Source: DATAOG01 sp963753685
Lineage (GTDB): Bacteria > Pseudomonadota > Alphaproteobacteria > Geminicoccales > Geminicoccaceae
Assembly: GCA_963753685.1 (NCBI GenBank)
Contig: CAVWDE010000021.1
Span: 310,001-374,000 of the forward strand
Direction: 5' to 3'
Length of the DNA stretch: 64,000 nucleotides
The notes beneath the pieces were generated by a model. It saw only the letters and a list, made by a program, of their open reading frames with translations. It was not told the origin of the DNA and searched no databases. Positions within the stretch are counted from its first letter, which is position 1. Each line of letters opens with the position of its first letter. Of this stretch, positions 61,134-64,000 are shown piece by piece. The translations under genes were made by a program, and so were the position numbers.

Positions 61134-64000
61134 TTGGCGATTGAGGCGCCGCCGGATCTGGCGGCACAGCTCGTCGAGCTGATCGGTAAGTCGATCGTGA
61201 TCGTGGCCGCGGACAGCGACGGCCGTGCCACACCCGTAATCACCTATGCCAACTCCGGCTTCACCCGCCTGATCGGCCGGCCCACGGAAGCGCTCCTCGG
61301 GCAGACCGTGCACGTCCTGGCGTCAGCGATCACCGAGCTGCAGGAGTTCGCCCGGCTGATCGATGCGATCGAGCGGCAACGCGCGCTCGATCTTGCGCTA
61401 CAGATCATCGGCGCGGGTGGCCGCAGGATCTGGATCGAGGTCGAAGGCCGCCCGCTCGTCGGCGACCATCGGCCCTACCTGCTGCACCTGCGCGACGTGA
61501 CTGCAAAACGCGGCGTCGTAGCTGCGGCGCAACGGTTCGAGCGCCGCTTCGATGCGCTTGCCAATCTGACCTCGGATGGCGTCTATCATTTGCGCACCGA
61601 GCCGGATTGCCGCCTGGTCCTGGATTGGACAGCGGGCGCGTTCGAGCGCCTGACCGGCTACGGGGCAGCCGAGGTCGAGGCCTTGGGCGGCTGGACGGCC
61701 CTGGTCGAGCCTGCGGATCTCCGGATCGTGCAACGACGCGCCCAAAGGCTGCTCGCGGGCGAGCCGGCGAGCGTCGAGTATCGGATCAAGAGCCGGGACG
61801 GTACGCGCCATTGGCTGCACGACACCGGCTGGCCGCAATGGGACGACGAGCGCGAGCTGGTCGTGGGTATTCTCTGCACCGCCGAGGATATCACCGAACG
61901 CCGCCGGCTCGAGGAGCAGCTGCTCGCCCAGCAGCTCGATCGCAAGTCGCTGATCGGCCTGACCGATGGCCTGGTCTGCGAGCTCGACGGCAATCTTTAC
62001 CTCGTCGCCGCCAGCGGCCAGGCGAGCGGCGAGCTGGCGCTCCGGCTGCAGACTGGGGTCGGCCGCCCGCTGCAGGACCTGATCGGTCTCGAGCTCGCCG
62101 AAACCTGGCACCGACAGATCGAGCGCATCGTGCCCGGTTGGGCACCGGTCGCCTTCACCTGTACCTATTCTGCGGGCACCGAGGAGGAACGCTACGAGAT
62201 CCGGCTGTCCGGTGGTGGCGGCGGCGCAACGTTGGCTCTGGTCCGACCGGCCTCGCTGGCCGTGGCGCCGGGCGAGCTCGAAGAGCTGGACAGCCGGCCG
62301 GACGCCAGGCTGCGCGCCCTGCTCGAGTTGCAGCGCTCGGCTGCCGTCGTGCTCTCGCCTGGCCTCGCCGTCCTGGAGCTCAATGATCAGGCCGAGCAGC
62401 TGACCGGCTGGCAGCGCGCCCAGGCCATCGGCCGCCCGTTCAGCGAACTGATGGGGCTCGCCCGGGAGCAGCCGGCCTTGCTGCAGGACCTGGGGCGCGC
62501 CCGGTCCGGCAACCGCGTAACCGGCAGCGAAGCCTGGCTGCGCCTGCCCGACGGCCAGGAAGGCCGCCTCGTCTGGAGCTACATCCCGCTGCGCGGCGCC
62601 GGCGAAGAGCTCTACGGCGTGCTCGCCCAGGCCACCGCGCTCGCCCCTCTGACCGACGCGACCTCCGGACCGGCCGATGATCAGCTGCGCCTGAAGGCGA
62701 TCATGGATCACGTCGCCGATGGCATCGTGACCCTCGACACGCGGGGCATGATCGTCTCCTTCAGCCGCTCGGCCGAGGCGATCTTCGGCTACCGACGGGA
62801 CGAGATCGTCGGCTCCGGCATCGACGTCCTGATCGTCAGAGGTGCGGGTAGCGATGGCGACGCGCTCGATCGGATCACGGCGACCGCCAAGCTGCCGGGT
62901 GGTACCCGCGAGATGATGGCCAGGCGCAAGGGCGGCGAGGTGATCCCGCTCGAGCTCGCCGCGAGCGAGGTCTTCTTCAACGGCGATGTGCTCTATATCC
63001 TGACGATCCGGGACATCACGGTCCGCAAGCACACCGAGGAGACGATCCGCAACCTCGCCTACCACGATCCGCTGACCGGCCTGCCCAACCGCCTGCTGTT
63101 CAACGACCGCCTGACCCAGGCCATCGAGCGCGCCCGCCGGAGCCAGCATCAGCTCGCGGTGATGATCCTCGATCTCGACCGCTTCAAACTGATCAATGAC
63201 TCGCTGGGGCTCGCGAGTGGCGACCAGGTCCTGCGCGCGGTCGGCGAGCGCCTGGTCGCGGCGGTCCGCCGGAGCGATACCGTGGCCAGGCTCGGCGCCG
63301 ACGATTTTCTGCTCCTGCTGCCGGGCGTCGATGGCGCCGAAAACACCGCCAAGGTCGCCCAGAAGATCCTCGATACCTTCCTGCCGCCGTTGCAGGTCGA
63401 CGACCAGGAGCTGCATCTCGGCGCCAGCCTCGGGATCACCCTCTATCCTCACGACGGCGACGACGCCGAGACCCTGATCCGCAACGCCGACACCGCGCTC
63501 TACCGCGCCAAGGAACACTCACGCGGCAGCTATCAGTTCTACACCACGGACATGAACGCGACCGCTTTCGAGCGCCTGGTCCTCGAGACCCAGTTGCGCA
63601 AGGCGCTGGAGCGCGGCGAGCTGGTCGTCCACTACCAGCCACAGGTCCGCCTCGACAGCGGTGCTGTGGTCGCGGTCGAGGCGCTGGTGCGCTGGTTCCA
63701 CGACGATCTCGGGCTGATCTCGCCGGCCGAGTTCATCCCGCTCGCCGAGGAGACCGGGCTGATTCTCGAGCTCGGGCACTGGGTGCTCAGCACCGCCTGC
63801 GCCCAGGTCCGGGCCTGGCAGGAGCAGGGCTTCGCCGACCTACGGCTCGCGGTCAACCTGTCGGGCCGGCAGTTCGAGCAGGAAGACCTCGTGCGCAGCA
63901 TCGCCCAGGTGATCGAGGCCACGACCTTCGATCCCGCCGATCTCGAGCTCGAGCTGACCGAGAGCAGCATCATGCGCAGCCCCGATCAGGCGGTCGCCAA
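61134..64000 (+). CDS. Multi-PAS GGDEF-EAL cyclic-di-GMP protein (5' part, truncated by window)
   Basis: The gene runs past the window end. The start is uncertain: TTG at 61134 is proposed, and TTG at 61092 is possible. PAS/PAC domains are visible at about codons 10-115 (VITYANSGFTRLIGRP), 130-250 (AFERLTGYGAAEVEALGG, ILCTAEDITERRR), near 400 (AVLELNDQAEQLTGWQRA) and near 530 (MIVSFSRSAEAIFGYRRDEI). A GGDEF domain follows from YHDPLTGLPN (about codon 644), but its signature reads GADDF instead of GGDEF, so cyclase activity is doubtful. The EAL domain begins with the intact EALVRW motif and NLSGRQFEQ. It is probably a phosphodiesterase with a regulatory GGDEF half. Confidence 0.85.
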   Translation, partial: MAIEAPPDLAAQLVELIGKSIVIVAADSDGRATPVITYANSGFTRLIGRPTEALLGQTVHVLASAITELQEFARLIDAIERQRALDLALQIIGAGGRRIWIEVEGRPLVGDHRPYLLHLRDVTAKRGVVAAAQRFERRFDALANLTSDGVYHLRTEPDCRLVLDWTAGAFERLTGYGAAEVEALGGWTALVEPADLRIVQRRAQRLLAGEPASVEYRIKSRDGTRHWLHDTGWPQWDDERELVVGILCTAEDITERRRLEEQLLAQQLDRKSLIGLTDGLVCELDGNLYLVAASGQASGELALRLQTGVGRPLQDLIGLELAETWHRQIERIVPGWAPVAFTCTYSAGTEEERYEIRLSGGGGGATLALVRPASLAVAPGELEELDSRPDARLRALLELQRSAAVVLSPGLAVLELNDQAEQLTGWQRAQAIGRPFSELMGLAREQPALLQDLGRARSGNRVTGSEAWLRLPDGQEGRLVWSYIPLRGAGEELYGVLAQATALAPLTDATSGPADDQLRLKAIMDHVADGIVTLDTRGMIVSFSRSAEAIFGYRRDEIVGSGIDVLIVRGAGSDGDALDRITATAKLPGGTREMMARRKGGEVIPLELAASEVFFNGDVLYILTIRDITVRKHTEETIRNLAYHDPLTGLPNRLLFNDRLTQAIERARRSQHQLAVMILDLDRFKLINDSLGLASGDQVLRAVGERLVAAVRRSDTVARLGADDFLLLLPGVDGAENTAKVAQKILDTFLPPLQVDDQELHLGASLGITLYPHDGDDAETLIRNADTALYRAKEHSRGSYQFYTTDMNATAFERLVLETQLRKALERGELVVHYQPQVRLDSGAVVAVEALVRWFHDDLGLISPAEFIPLAEETGLILELGHWVLSTACAQVRAWQEQGFADLRLAVNLSGRQFEQEDLVRSIAQVIEATTFDPADLELELTESSIMRSPDQAVA

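Noticed and set aside
61398..63518. 706-codon minus-strand frame over the PAS-GGDEF-EAL gene
   Set aside because: Antisense shadow. The plus strand holds unmistakable PAS, GGDEF-like and EAL motifs.
1..64000. CRISPR array
   Set aside because: No regularly spaced short repeats were found in any gap, and no Cas motif was noticed.
1..64000. General sequencing error as the cause of all broken genes
   Set aside because: Most long genes, including 743-, 762- and more than 900-codon frames, are intact. Lesions cluster in two zones plus one isolated gene and include in-frame stops and large deletions. Error remains possible for single cases such as 47600.

Overview
The window is high-GC bacterial chromosome, most likely from an alphaproteobacterium. 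Supporting signs are a Caulobacter-type ceramide (sphingolipid) gene set, a PomA/MotB stator, ZapE, TadE/TadG-type genes, a perfect TTAA-N7-TTAAC box of the kind bound by CtrA, and a C-terminal tyrosine-cluster Wzc. The genus cannot be named from sequence alone.

Layout. 1-7.1 kb: end of a MotA/PomA gene, motB, zapE, a HAD dehalogenase/MaoC hydratase pair on the minus strand, then three TadG/TadE-like genes. 7.2-10.4 kb: amidase and aldehyde dehydrogenase. 10.5-17.1 kb: a four-gene minus-strand operon (DUF1302, DUF1329, YCF48-like repeat protein, RND/MMPL transporter) in which every gene carries at least one disabling lesion. 17.2-35.8 kb: a one-directional, largely translationally coupled block of podovirus-type (T7/BPP-1-like) virion, packaging and lysis genes, with portal, scaffold, capsid, tail tubular proteins A and B, a tail spike and terminase large subunit. 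No integrase, polymerase or replication gene is visible. A cassette of carbohydrate-binding or adhesin-like proteins sits between scaffold and capsid. It is preceded by a divergent S24-type repressor (36.1-36.7 kb) that has lost both catalytic residues, with promoter-like and operator-like sites between.

37.6-46.6 kb: a sphingolipid locus. The four genes for making 3-ketosphinganine and its reduced product (acyl-ACP synthetase, reductase, ACP, serine palmitoyltransferase) run on the plus strand. The ceramide synthase-like acyltransferase and a fatty-acid hydroxylase run on the minus strand. All are intact. Three genes that probably handle head groups or accessory steps (lipid kinase, metallophosphoesterase, nucleotidyltransferase) are decayed. 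An MFS transporter lies among them.

46.7-64 kb: tRNA-Val(GAC), a frameshifted N-formylglutamate amidohydrolase, a lytic transglycosylase, an aminotransferase, a DUF192 protein, a Wzc-like tyrosine autokinase, apt, nadK, moaA, an OmpA-family lipoprotein, a receiver-Hpt protein, psuG, a TerB-like protein, nnrE-nnrD, and a multi-PAS GGDEF-EAL protein running off the window.

The main points of interest are: (i) the podoviral structural block, either a defective prophage or a candidate gene-transfer-agent-like element; (ii) its adhesin cassette, whose members share a short N-terminal peptide; (iii) the catalytically dead repressor; and (iv) two localized zones of gene decay beside intact neighbours.
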